From the NCBI GenBank assembly GCA_963971425.1, contig OZ020515.1:32685856-32749855 (forward strand): DNA of 64,000 nucleotides, written 5' to 3'. This stretch comes from Bryoerythrophyllum caledonicum. Taxonomy: Eukaryota > Streptophyta > Bryopsida > Pottiales > Pottiaceae. This document shows, in pieces, positions 11,063-23,600 of the stretch (positions are counted from its first letter, which is position 1; each line of letters begins with the position of its first letter). A program made the translations under genes and the position numbers. The notes beneath the pieces were generated by a model. That model did no database searches, had not been told where the DNA came from, and saw only the letters and a list, made by a program, of their open reading frames with translations.

Positions 11063-12456
11063 CCGCATGAAAACTATATGAGATACCCGGTTGTATGACG
11101 GTATCAATCATTTTTATTTTTTGTTGCAATGTTGTCGGACATAGTGCGAGTTCATAACATTGTTTAATAAGTTTTGTAGTAGTAGCGTGGGTTTGAATTT
11201 TCCATTTTAACGATGGAACTAGGTTTATTCCAAGGTACATGTATGGTTGGTTTTGGTTCAGTACCGGAATTGGTTGGTTGCGATAGTGGATATTGGTAGC
11301 TTGGATAAGGGCTTTGAAGGTGGTTGGATTTGTTTTGGATTTGTTTGGGCATCCAATTACTGTACACTTTTGGACCCCGAGTTCCATCCCGGTCCATAGA
11401 TAGAATTTGTCTATTTTGTCTATTTGAATTTGGAGTGATTTAAGACGTCCGGAGATGGCAGCTAGATTGTCGGCATATGCGGCCGAGTTTACGGTGACTT
11501 TTGAAGTGCCAAATGTGTAACCATTATTACCTCTTTGAAGCCATCTCAGTAGAGGTTCTAGAAAAATAATAAAGAGGTATGGGCTCAGTGTGTCGCCTTG
11601 GATGGTGCCACGTTGGATGGGGATAGGGCGTGTGTTACCAAAGAATTCCCTAGCGTATGTAGTGGTAGATTGGGAGTATATAATGCCAAGTAGAGTGACT
11701 GCGTCTTCTGGGTATCCAATATCGCTCATAATGGCTAGCAGTGGAGGGTGGTCAATGGAACCGAATGCGTTTTTGAAATCAATGTAGAGTACGTAAATGT
11801 CTTTATTAGAAAATTTTGCATCCTCAAGAGCGGCAATGAGGGTTTGAAGTTGTCGTGTGGTACTTCTCTTGGCTCTAAACCCTTCTTGGCTTTCGTGTAG
11901 TATTTGGTGTATTTCCCCGTAGGCCGATAATATTGATGAAAATGTGCAAGTATATAATTTGTAAATGGTGTTAATTAGGGCAATGGGTCGGTGGTTAGAT
12001 AGCATGGATGGATTGCCTTTTTTGTATAATAAGATTGTTAAGCTTGTTTTCCAAGATGTGGGAATGGATTTTTGTTTGTAACAATGAAGGAAGAATAATG
12101 ATAGAAGGTCGTGGAATCTTGGGGGCATGTTTTTAGGATTGAGTTAGGTATATGGTCTGGGCCGGGGGCTTTGTTGGTTCCCAAATTTTTTAGGCACATG
12201 TTGTAAGTGTCTCTGTTGTAATATGTGTGGAGGGGTGTTGTTGGTTCTCCTCTTTTATCCATGGTAAATCCGTCCAAGTCATGCCACGGGTACTGTCTGA
12301 CTCCACATGTGCATGTTGATATATGTTGTGGTTGGAGGTGACATGGGGGGTGGATGGTCTATTGTTTATGGATTGTTGAAAATGTATTTCCTTTGCGATG
12401 TCATCTGGGTTGGTTAGAATGTTATTGTTTTGATCTAAAATATAGTCTAACGGCAA
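11063..12456 (-). pseudogene. Reverse transcriptase region of LINE A
   Basis: The N-terminal RT motif (NLGTNKAPGPDHIPNSIL) is in a frame around 12200. The rest, from about 12128 on, is in another frame, so there is at least one frameshift. It holds GFRAKRST, motif A (YIDFKNAFGSIDH), motif B (GTIQGDTLSPYLF) and motif C reading AAYADNLA. The second catalytic aspartate of YADD is thus asparagine here, which should abolish polymerase activity. The frame runs straight into the gypsy 3' LTR at 11062/11063, so the apparent C-terminus beyond that is LTR sequence, not LINE. Confidence 0.88.
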
Positions 12457-13090
12457 ATTCGTGTTATTTTTAAAGACTTTTCTATTAATCTTTTTTGGGC
12501 TAGTTTCGTATAATTGACGATATTTAGAGATGGCTTTTTTGACGCATTCTCTTGCATATTTTGTAGTAATTTTCCGAGCTTCTTTAATGGGAGCTTTGGC
12601 AATGATTGCAATGTCTTTTAGCCAGTCTTTGTGAGTTGTGTTGGGTAGTGGTACTTGTGGGATTTGAGGGTGACGGAGGTTTTGTAGTTCGGAGAGTATG
12701 GGGTGGGTTCGCCAATTTTGGTTAGTTTTAGCAGTGTAAATTGTTTTACGAATAGTGTGGTATGTGGCAAGATGTTGTTTCCACTTTTTGGCTAGTTTCT
12801 CGGGAGGTACCTCCCTTGTTTCGAGGTTCTAGGTATGAGTTGTGGAATCGGGGGTGCTTTACAAGTCTTTTCTAATGTAATAGAAATTTCATTAATAAGT
12901 TTGTCAAGAGTTGTGCAAGCTTCTCGCCATTGTGTGTGTGTGAGGTGTTGGTGGTTAGAAAGAATATCTGTGAGGGAGTCTATTTGTAGTGAGTTTTTTT
13001 CAAAGAATATTGTATTAAAGTTATCAAGGTTTTCTTTTGGGATGGGGTTTAGTATTTTAATATCATTTTAGTTGATGGTTGTATGAGGTC
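12457..13090 (-). pseudogene. LINE A segment between endonuclease and reverse transcriptase
   Basis: On the minus strand this continues ORF2 from the endonuclease side of the transposon insertion. A stop lies within 20 nt of the insertion junction, after which a frame rich in L, I, N and K runs through about 13060-12830. No enzymatic motif is expected between the endonuclease and RT domains. It is LINE linker sequence with several stops. Confidence 0.6.
13081..13090. repeat. Left target-site duplication of the MULE-like transposon
   Basis: GTATGAGGTC, identical to 24711-24720. Ten base pairs fits the 8-11 bp usual for Mutator-like elements. Confidence 0.92.
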
Positions 13091-13141
13091 TGAGCGACGC
13101 TATCTTGTGAGCGGTGAGCGGCGAGCGGCGAGCAGGGAGCC
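13091..13141 (+). repeat. Left terminal inverted repeat with five 7-bp iterons
   Basis: After TGAGCGAC comes the 21-bp core shared with the right end. From 13107 the sequence tiles as 7-mers: GTGAGCG, GTGAGCG, GCGAGCG, GCGAGCA, GGGAGCC. Such iterons are plausible transposase-binding sites. The outermost 6-8 bp differ from the right end. Confidence 0.85.
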
Positions 13142-13508
13142 TAAAAATCTCTGGAAAAAAAAAAAAAAAAGTGTTTTTTTCAAAAAAATGTGAAATTCAA
13201 GGAAAAATCCACAGAAATGAAAAAATTGCACACAAAGTTTGATACAATTTACTAAATTAAGAATGAGTCCTATAACCGTGGTCACCTCAGCTTTGTCAAA
13301 ACAACTTCTGATTTGGGGTCTTCTCCTCTCTCGTGACTACGTTTCTATGAACATTCAATTTATTACTTAGTACAATATCATGTCTCATAAATTCTGAATT
13401 CAGGATTTTGATCCCCAATTCAAAAGTATAATTTGATATCTTGCTCACTCTGTGATGCTACTTAGGACCAAATCTTGACGTCTGATCTTTGCTACAAACT
13501 CTGACTAC

Positions 13509-16500
13509 TCATGCTTGTTCTGCAATGTTGGCAACTTCGAGAATGCGCATCACTTCGCTGAAGCTATAACTGGGAGCGTGCATGAATACGTCCACCTTGT
13601 AATCCATCTTACACAAGTAACGAAGGATGTAGTACACATGCTTGCAATACTTCCACTGCCCCTTTTTTCCCAATGCCTCCGACTGCATTTTCAAGAAATC
13701 AGGGCAAGAACACCCCGGGAGGTCCGTAAAGGTGATGCAGTAGGACTTTTCAAAGCATGTGTCAAGGGTAATAACACATCCCCAACCTGGGTATGGTATG
13801 GCAACGACGTTCGAAACGTAACAGTTATTCATAAGAGCCGCGCTTGACCACTTATTGCGTTGCTCAATTGTGGGAACGTCCGAGGCCCTACGGATCGCAT
13901 AGCCGTGCCGAAATGTGTGGAATGAATTTGGATTCACGGGAACCGGGAAGTGGGAACGCGGAAGGGGCATGTCCAAAGACACTTGGAATTGTCTACGTGG
14001 TGAAAGAGCACCACGTTGCTGCAATTGGAAACCGGCTTCCTCTAACACCAATACCTCTTGCACTGTTAGGTTTGTGCCAAACTTCACAGGCCACGTCATT
14101 GGAACTGCTGGCCAATCCAGTACAAATGATCGCTTTGATCCCTTCACACAACGGCTAATGTCATCAGGGCAAAACCAGAACTCCGCAGCAACATTTCGTG
14201 GACTCCTGAAATCCTTCTTAAAACCAGCGTATGTTGGGGCCGGAGTTCCATAACTTCCACGTTGTACTCGAGCGTTGCATTGCTGACCTGTATGAGCTTG
14301 CAATGCCTGGCATCTTCGAGCGGACTTCTTTGGAAGACGAGCAATGTGCCACTTCATTGGATCACAGTCCGACTCTTGGACGGAGGTTGTGTGTTGAACT
14401 CCGGAGTTTTGACCGCTAAGGGACTCCTCGATACGTGCCCGAGTCACCCTTGTCCCATCTCGTGGAATAGAGTAGTTCACCGTATCGGAACGGTGAGAAT
14501 CATGTTCGGACCCTGGGGGCAAATCAAGCTTGCGCTTCGTTGACCCAAAAATCTCCGAACCTTCTAGTCCGCCAGTTCGGTTTAATAGATCTGCAGCATT
14601 TGGAAAGTTCCTAATAGCCTCAGCAATGAGTTTGGGATCACCTGAACGTTGAGCAGAACGAAGCCTCAGCGTGCCTTTGTCCGGTCCAGTACCAGATGTT
14701 CTACCCTTCAACCATGCACGATATGAAGTTATCTGCATGAAAGCACGGATGAGATCGTCCACGGTGGCAGCGTACAAGCATGTCATCGTGTTCCCTGATT
14801 GTTGAAGCCACCGGTTGTGGACGGTTTCAGCGAGGTTGCATGAAGGCATGTCCGCCCTCTCATCCAGCGTCAGATCCTATAAGGAGTCAACGAGGGTCAT
14901 AAAATGATTTCAAAGCACTATAACAGATAGAACTGGAGAATAGATTGTATGAAAAGTACAGAGAACTTACAAGTTGCATTGCGCCGCCCCACTGTCGATA
15001 CCGAAAGTGCCAAAACGCCATCCAATCCTCAAGAGCTCGTCGCCCTACTTCGGTAGTGGCACCAGAGGACACCCACCACCCTCTTATTACATTATATTGC
15101 GCTTCAGCCTCCTCTTGTGACTTTGCATTCTTCCAGATCTTGCAAAGGGCAATATGTTGGTCTTGGAAGCCGGCAATAATGTTCCGAACGGTGGCTCGCT
15201 GGAGGCATTTCGTCCAATGGAATAGACAAGTCCGTTCCTTGTTGTCCATGGGCTTGTCTTTGTCGCCGTTGCCGTAAACTCGACGAACTGCGTGCCAGTT
15301 AGCTCCAGCACTATCCGCCATGAAGCCCTTGAAGTTCGTCGCCTCCAATCCATGGTTCTTCATCGTATTATTCAAATTCTCCCAGAAAAGCTGTTGTGCG
15401 TCAGCATCCTCGGATTGCATATCGCACATGGCAATTGTCATGACTCGACAATACTTACTATCGTATACATGACATGCCATGGTTGTCCATTCTTTGACCC
15501 GCTTGACATGATCGAACATCAACCAACAATCTTGTAGGTCATTCCCGGGTTGCATACGCTTGACAAGATCCACACCACTACCTGCTCGATCGACTGACAT
15601 CTTGAAGACAAATACTTTACCTTTGGATTGACCAGGGAACTTGTTCTCGTGTATGAACACGAACTTGGACGATTCTTTTAGGGCCATAATGTTGTCCATC
15701 ACTCCCTTACCACCACTATAGAACCTCTTGCAAGTTGACACAAGGTTTCTAATATTTGGAGATGAGAGTGTCTCGAATTGATCCAGGACAACGTCCATAG
15801 AAGCTCCTTCCAAAGTAGATGACCCGGATGTCGGACGAATCAAGTAGTCAGAAAGAAAGTTCTTGCTCGCTGCCATTATGATTGCGGAGTTCGTAGCCTT
15901 CGGTGTGCGCTGGACTTCTTTGGCAACACAGTCGTGGACAATGTCCATCGCGCACTGGTCGACGCCTTTTGAGATGGGATGGTCATGGTGCCCAAGATGA
16001 ATGGCCGCACGAGTGCGTGACGGATCGGTCGATGTCACGTAGTAGATACGAGCATCACAGAGAGATATACAAATAGGAGGAGTCCGACAAAGCTTACATG
16101 CCAATGTTGACTTCTCGGAGGGTGGTCCGTTGACAGGAAACGGGATGAAGGCGAACCCGCTCCACTCGGTTTGATTCGTGCGCCCTTCATTTCTGCTCTT
16201 ATAGTCACAACTTGCGTTGGGACACTGGAGATGCCCGGTACACGTTGACTTCCGGTATGTGAGGCTGAAGTCATTCTTGATGTTTGTAGTCATCGTCCTG
16301 CACCAAGCGTGACCATCGTACTGCTTACTCATACCATCGAGCCCCCCTCCAAACTGTGGGGGGATACCCTCTGGAAGTGGCGGTAGTTCAAAGATTTGGT
16401 TTCCATTGTAATCTGGAGGCAAGTACTTCACACTTTTCAGATCTAGACTATCTAGATCAATTCGTGACAACTCCGACCTGGACCCCTTCCTAAGACCTGT

Positions 16501-17070
16501 TTTACGCACTTGCAGAAGAATACTCCGTATTCTTCTGGATTTAGGATCAACTGGTGGCTTTCCTATTGAAACAGATTGGGACGTATCGGATATCGATGCA
16601 GGTGAAATAGACATACTGGGAAGGAATGACTTGTGACAATTGGTGAGATTTTGTGAGTTACCTACGTTGGGATCAGTGAAATCTTCTTCCTCTGTGTCGC
16701 TAAGTGTATGGACAATTGGGATAGACCTCGTGCCCAAACCAGGCAGGAGTATCGTATCTCCGGAATCCTCTGAAAAAGTGGTGACGGCTGTAGATGCATG
16801 ACCAGACATCTGAGCATCTAACACACCGTACACTTTGAATGAACCTGAACATAAATTCCACACAAATCCTACCGCATCACGATCTTTGACTTGATAAATG
16901 GATTGCGTGTGAATCCCGTTACTATCAAATACTTCCTGTTCGACTTGAACTGTTCCACTCTTAAATCCGAAACGAAGACAAAGCAAAGACTCTGCGACAA
17001 TGACAGTGCCACGTTCACCAACAGGCATGAGAAAAGGGATGCCCCCTCGACATGATGAAAGAGACGCCAT
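13509..17070 (-). CDS. MULE-like transposase with zinc finger, DDE core and SWIM domain (2 exons, 1155 aa)
   Basis: Exon 1 runs 17070-14971 and exon 2 14876-13509; the GTAAGT donor and ATAG acceptor join in phase 0. The predicted role is cutting and rejoining the transposon ends in the nucleus. Residues 277-365 hold paired cysteines and a HLGHHDHP segment resembling the WRKY/GCM1 finger of MULE transposases. The DDE candidates are D520 (WLMFD), D586 (GFMADSAG) and E681 (RALEDW), at spacings of 66 and 95 residues. A C-x-W-like HW pair (CLFHW) follows D586. A SWIM finger lies at C1089, C1091, C1111 and H1113. The N-terminal 250 residues are Ser/Thr-rich with no recognised domain. It is divergent to the ParB/methyltransferase-like gene, 603 bp apart. 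The assignment as MULE-type is supported by TSD length, domain order and SWIM; the exact E residue is less certain. Confidence 0.85.
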
Positions 17071-17673
17071 GTTCCAGGGGTCTCAGAGAAGGTTGAACAA
17101 CTTCGCGAAATGACCTTGGGTTGACGAAAGAGAATGAGTCACTGCTTGCGTCCACATTCAAATAAGATGGTTCATTGGCCTTTTTCCGGCGGGATAATAA
17201 ATTAATATTACACGTAGGATGCTCATGCAGCAATTCTCTTTCCTCCTGGACGGATACGACAAAAAGCAATGAAAGTCATGCTTGTAGTAGTCCGTGCATA
17301 TCTTAATATATCAAATTATCTAATCGGGGCTCCTTGAAACGGAAGGGTTGCCCATTGTTTTAATACCATGCCTGCAGTCTTTTTTCAATAGTGATGCTCG
17401 GTATACCTGTAAATATGAAGTTTGTGCCAGACGGTGGGATATATATGGTGAAAGTAACATTATTAGAGACTACAACGCTGTCTCTATTCAAACTAAAGAC
17501 TGTCAAGATCCGATATTTTCGAGAACTGAATCTATCCCCCCCGTCGAAGGTAGCATGATGAGATAAGTATTGCACGGTTGCGACCTTGCAGTTGTGACTA
17601 TTAGTGAGTGCTATACCTGCTAGTTTGTGATGTTTCAGAAGTGGAGATAACAGTCTAGGGTTGAGTGCTGAGG
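17071..17673. promoter_or_regulatory. Divergent promoter region between the transposon's two genes
   Basis: About 600 bp separate the two start codons and should contain both promoters. No coding frame of interest is present; a short minus-strand frame (17269-17015) is off-register with the transposase. I could not fix TATA boxes or operator-like repeats here. Confidence 0.45.
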
Positions 17674-20600
17674 ATGACTAAGAATGCTAGACAGAGGAGA
17701 AGACCTACAAAGTTTTCAAATCCTAAGCAAGTACGCGCTCAGAAGAAACGTCGAGAGAAGCTAGCATTATTAGCTTCTCAGAATACAGTAGTAGTGGGCG
17801 CAACATCAAGTAAGGAACTCAGGGATTTGACAACTATCCACAAAGGAGCTTCATCATCCCGTTACAGAGATCAGGTATTATTTGATTGGTGTTATTGATT
17901 TGCAGAGATTATTGACTCATATAAGTTGAGTAGTGTTAGGGCTTGACTACAGTCGTTCCAAGATCGTGCAGGTAAATAGGCCTAGTGAGCATATTTGTGG
18001 GAAGACACTAGAAGAGGACTTACTTCAAGCTAATACGATGAGTCAGTATCAGAGATCTGGTGCCTCGGATACCTCTTTGGAAAGAGGTAAGGAGACTGAC
18101 GACAGTTCTGAGGAGTCTCAGTGTCAAACGATGAAGTCAACTATTGCATCTGGAAGCCGAGGAAATCCATCAAGGTCTATAAAGATCAACTCCACTTCCC
18201 CAGCTCAAACACTCCCTAGTCTAGCTAGATTTCATCATCGAAGTAAGAACAGCAAAACCCCATCACAACCTGAGCCAGGACCAGGCTCATCGCCTCAGGT
18301 ACGTATCATAGCCTCCCTATCCGGCGTCTGCAGAACCTGATTGAATGAATAGTACTTCTAGAGTCTCAATGTCTCACATCGTACATATAGTTCATTCAAA
18401 TATTCTTGGAGCGCCAGGATTACCCGGGTGCAACCGATACCGTGAACCATGGGTCAACCAATAATTATAATATTCACTTCCTCAGCCACATCCTCAAGCT
18501 GCTCAGCCACTTCGATTAGGATTGCTGCTCTTCAGTTGCTCGTCGGTTTTCTTATCTCCAACTAGTGATAGACCACGTGCTGGTCCTCCTCGTTTAGGGC
18601 TTGGAGAAATAAAGTCAGGTGCTCGCGTGGAGCGGAGCTCGCTAGTAAGAGCAAGTTGCAATGCTCGTGGTGGAGGTACGCGCGTTTTTTTTTTGAAATT
18701 TTGGTTGCACAATTTGACCCTCGGATCCGAGGGTGGTCTGGGGAGTCGTGGTTTTTTTTTTTCCTCTTCACGAGTACTGCAGCTCGTCGGTTTTCTTATC
18801 TCCAACTAGTGATAGACCACGTGCTGGTCCTCCTCGTTTAGGGCTTGGAGAATTAAATTCAGGTGCTCGCGTGGAGCGGAGCTCGCTAGTAAGAGCACGT
18901 TGCAGTGCTCATGGTGGAGGTACGCGCGTTTTTTTTTTGAAATTTTGGTTGCACAATTTGACCCTCGGATCCGAGGGTGGTCTGGGGAGTCGTGGTTTTT
19001 TTTTTTCCTCTTCACGAGTACTGCAGCTCGTCGGTTTTCTTATCTCCAACTAGTGATAGACCACGTGCTGGTCCTCCTCGTTTAGGGCTTGGAGAATTAA
19101 ATTCAGGTGCTCGCGTGGAGCGGAGCTCGCTAGTAAGAGCAGATTGAAGTGCTCGTGGTGGAGGTACGCGCGTTTTTTTTTTGAAATTTTGGTTGCACAA
19201 TTTGACCCTCGGATCCGAGGGTGGTCTGGGGAGTCGTGGTTTTTTTTTTTCCTCTTCACGAGTACTGCAGCTCGTCGGTTTTCTTATCTCCAACTAGTGA
19301 TAGACCACGTGCTGGTCCTCCTCGTTTAGGGCTTGGAGAATTAAATTCAGGTGCTCGCGTGGAGCGGAGCTCGCTAGTAAGAGCACGTTGCAGTGCTCGT
19401 GGTGGAGGTACGCGCGTTTTTTTTTTGAAATTTTGGTTGCACAATTTGACCCTCGGATCCGAGGGTGGTCTGGGGAGTCGTGGTTTTTTTTTTTCCTCTT
19501 CACGAGTACTGCTGCTCGTCGGTTTTCTTATCTCCAACTAGTGATAGACCACGTGCTGGTCCTCCTCGTTTAGGGCTTGGAGAATTAAATTCAGGTGCTC
19601 GCGTGGAGCGGAGCTCGCTAGTAAGAGCACGTTGCAGTGCTCGTAGTGGAGGTACACGCGTTTTTTTTTTGAAATTTTGGTTGCACAATTTGACCCTCGG
19701 ATCCGAGGGTGGTCTGGGGAGTCGTGGTTTTTTTTTTTCCTCTTCAGGAGTACTACTGCTCGTCGGTTTTCTTATCTCCAACTACTCCTCGTTTAGGGTA
19801 CGCGTAGCAAGTTGCACGGTCGCAGGATGACAGAATCCGTAATAGGGGACTATCTCATACGCTCGTGGAGAATGTACGCTGATTTTTTATGTTGATTGCA
19901 TGCTTGGTGCTGAGGTTTGTATGTTGGTTTCAGGTGGAGGCCTCGGGTCAGAAGCGCTTAAGGAACGTTGGGTCCTTTGGGATGTCCATGACTAGAGGGA
20001 GCGTCCCCCTCGATGAGGTAGGCTGCTGCGTTCCGAGTGAGAGAGATTTATAGGCTCACTGTGTTTCTATGGTAACGTTCCTTTGTGCTTTAATATTTCA
20101 GGCGGCACCGCAAGAACAAGGGACGGTATCCTGTAGGGAGAGCTTAGATCCGATGAATCAACCTGAGGAGGAAGAGATCCATGACTTTGAGGGCGACTCG
20201 AGGATGGAATCGACCGAGCAAGCGTTGAGGAAGTCCATTCGTGGGACAGCGTCAGATGTCCTACAGAGGTCACTCTACCCTTCAATCGAGGAGCTCCTCA
20301 TTCCACTATGCCGCATGCTACCTATGACGGAAGTTCGTCTCCCCTTGAAGAGTGATGTTGAGAAGCTCAAGGCGGAGTTTGTGAAGGGATATCGACCCGG
20401 ATCCGCATGTTTCTATGTTGCGTCGAAGAGTTTCTCAATGACCGAGCAGGAGGTACTCCCTTCTGAGCGAGCCAACTGGTCTACACTTTGGCAAGAGGAG
20501 GATCGCAAGTTTGAGATGATGTTGCAGATGAGGCCGGAGTTGCAGTCGTTCTCAAACAAGTACTTCTTTATCTGGGATGGCAACCACCGCCACATTGCGT

Positions 20601-23600
20601 GGATGGAGGTGATATCCCAGATGCACTCTCGAGACTTCATCTTCCATTCACCGGTGAGGGCAGTGGTTCTAGAGCCGTGTTTGGAAAACCGCCATATTCT
20701 TCTCAACGCCATGACTGATCTTAACAAGTAAGATGCAATCCTCCTGGTTTTTGTTAATAATAATTCTGCAATTCTCCAATTATCATCGTTGCCATGGTCG
20801 TATTTGGTGGTTTAAATCCATATTGGTCATGCACGTATCTAAATTATGGTTTGTTTATTATAGGCAAAAAGAGGCTGATCACGTCACGCAACATTTATCA
20901 CATGAGTTGAAGAGGGTCCAACATTTCGGATTGTTGGACTTTGAGCAGTTGAAGGGCTTGATTAGTGATGATGATTATGAAGCTAGTGTGCACGAGTGGG
21001 GGAAGAAGACTACAAAGAAATGGTATCACATGACGTATGACGCATTTCAGAAACTCATGTTTGAGGTATGTTTATCAGCCTACACTTGAACTGAAATTAT
21101 CATTGCATTTTTGTTCAGTAACTGTTAAATTTTCATTATGTATTTCTGATGAATGTTGGTTTCCAGCGGGAGATTATTGCTGCCCAAGAGGAGTGCATAC
21201 GCAATTACAAGGATAGCCTTGTCACTGGTGTTGGTGTTGATCGCGTTGGAAGTCCAGCAGAGTTGGTGAGACTCTGCACTGATGCCGTGCACAAGAAAAA
21301 AATAGCTTGTCAAACAACATTCACACGGATGTTGGCGGTTGCAAACCCGGCGAACGGTGAGGAATTCTTCAAGGAGGTATGTGAATTTCAAATTTTATGG
21401 CATCTGTTTATGTTTTATCCATGTTGTTTCAATTTGTTTTAGTTTCGAACCATAACTGAGTCCAGTTATTCGTGCTCTACTTTAGGTGTTGCGTCATTTC
21501 GATATTTACCAGACTAAGCCAGAGATGACACTCGAGAAGCTCCAACTCATTTGCACGGCGAAGGTGGCTGGGAAGTTCAAGGGAAGATGGTGCAAATGGT
21601 GGAACATGAGCAAGGACAGTAGGGCGGAGTACAATTTCCCCAAATCGCCAGCTTCAGACACGAGTCTTCGGGGATGGATCGATACTGCAGCCTTTTGGGC
21701 AGGGGTGAGTTTTCCAAATCTCTATTGTCTATTGCAATTACAAGTAACAATTTTGGATATTGATTTTGTCTAAGAGATTGTACTGTATATTATAGTTGGA
21801 GGAGGAAATTGAGAAGAAGTTCTCGGAGCTAATTGAAGAGGACAACGTCGTATTGAAGAATGACGGGCTCCCTAATCCCATCCAAGACATTGGTTCTTGG
21901 ATGGAGGCTTGGAGCATCATGCTGTGGGCGAAGGCATTCAAGGACCACCTTGGGAGAAAAGGTGTGTTCTCGAAGTCAGAGGAGTTTCTAAAGCAGGAGG
22001 GATGCGAGAAGACCATGAAGCGGGCGGTGCTTCGCTACTTCTGGAGGGAGCTAGTGGTTAAAGGAGCGTTGGTGCCAAGTCAAATGCCCATCCGCTTCAA
22101 GAAGTGGACGGACCCTACTTCACCAGACTGTATCTTCACCGAGCAGCAGAGGCAGCGTTTTTCTCGTCATCACTTGGTGCAGTGCCCTTGGTACTTGGAG
22201 TTGAAGAATTCGGATCCCACACCGGGTGAAGAGCTTCAGCTTCGAAGAGACTGTGATTCCTTAGCCACTGGTGGAGATGGCGACATGCTTCCTTCTTCAG
22301 TTTCTGCCGTAGTTGAGGCAGTTGACGGTTTGCTTTTAGAGAAGGATCGTGCAAAGGCTGCGGAAAGGGCGACGAAGGCGGCGCTCAAGGCGGCAGAGAA
22401 GGAGGCATTGAGGGTGGAGAATCTCAAAGCGAAGAGTTTGAAGAAGGAGACGAGGGAGAGGAACAGGGAGTTGGCGGCATTTGTGGCAAAGGAGGGGCCT
22501 GAGAAGTTGTTTGCTCAGCTTGGAGGGGCAGCAGCGTTCGCTATTCCAGCTGCCATGGGACCGACGCAAGGCATTTCTCCATCGGGCAGCAGCCGACCCT
22601 CCACCTACGTGGCAAAGCCCTCGCAGACAATCTACACGATTCCTGCAGTGGAGCATTTGGAGTCTACTGTCGGAGTGGAGGTGATTTCTCAAAGCGCTCT
22701 CAGCATTATGACTTTGTTCGATAGTATTGCTGAAGAGGATGACCTGCCATCTCTTTGGTTAGAGATGCGGCAGTTTATGAAGGTGCATTCCGGGTCGCGT
22801 TTGCGGCATCACCGCGGAGAGCCTTGCGATGACGGTTTGGTGGACATGATACTCTTTGATGTCCCTGAGGATTTGCCCGTCCCTGGAATTGAGGGCGGTG
22901 GTTCGGTGCCGAGTTGGAACAAACTTCCAACTCAGCACTCTACTGGAGGAAAGCTCGAATCCCCTTGGATTCACCGATGTTTCGAGATGGCAGAGGCCTT
23001 GCTTCGCGATGGGGCACCGCTCATCGTGTTCTACCCAGACTCGAAGTTCATCTCGAACGAACTTCATGCTTGGGCTGAGTGGGCAGATTTCCGTGAGGAG
23101 ACAAAGTGGTTTGCCATTAATGGCTTGTCTCTCTCGCGCGAGGGCCATCCCGGGCGCACTCACAAGTGCTTCATGGTGAAGTGCTATGTGAGGAAGTTGG
23201 AGCCTTGGGTTCCATTTTCATTTAATGATAGGATGGAATTGTTGCTGGAGGGGATTCAGTTGTCATCAGATGGTCACTTGACCAATCTGATTACACAGGA
23301 GACGCTGACGATGAGGGGATCCACCAACCAGCCATGGCGTGGAGCACGAGAGAAGTCCTCCAACCTCATGGAGGCTCTTATCGACCTTTGTACCAAAGAA
23401 GATGAGATTGTCCTCGATCTTACAGCATCCACAGGTAAGTGTTCTACAGACTTCTTCTTCTCTCATGGTTTTTTTCCCTCATTTGCTAACTTCTATTAAC
23501 TTGTTTCATTATAATAGGTGCATCCATCAAGGCTTGTAAGGCCCTTAAGCGCCACATCCTCGCATTAGAAGAGGACGCTGGTTTGGTTGATGAGGTCCTC

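Noticed and set aside
13515..14543. Plus-strand frames of about 60-110 codons opposite the transposase
   Set aside because: They are shadows of the SWIM-containing exon, which has domain motifs and correct splice sites.
18486..19650. Repeat units as real tandem exons of the ParB/methyltransferase-like gene
   Set aside because: Splice signals look plausible, but the first unit ends in phase 1, the 137-nt unit exons then hit a stop, and skipping all of them keeps phase 0 between 18298 and 19934.
18503..19830. Overlapping 60-120-codon frames on both strands in the 244-bp repeats
   Set aside because: The same frames recur every 244 bp on both strands, so they come from the repetition itself.
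22136..23466. Minus-strand frames opposite the coiled-coil and methyltransferase exon
   Set aside because: They lack motifs and are explained by the codon structure of the sense frame.
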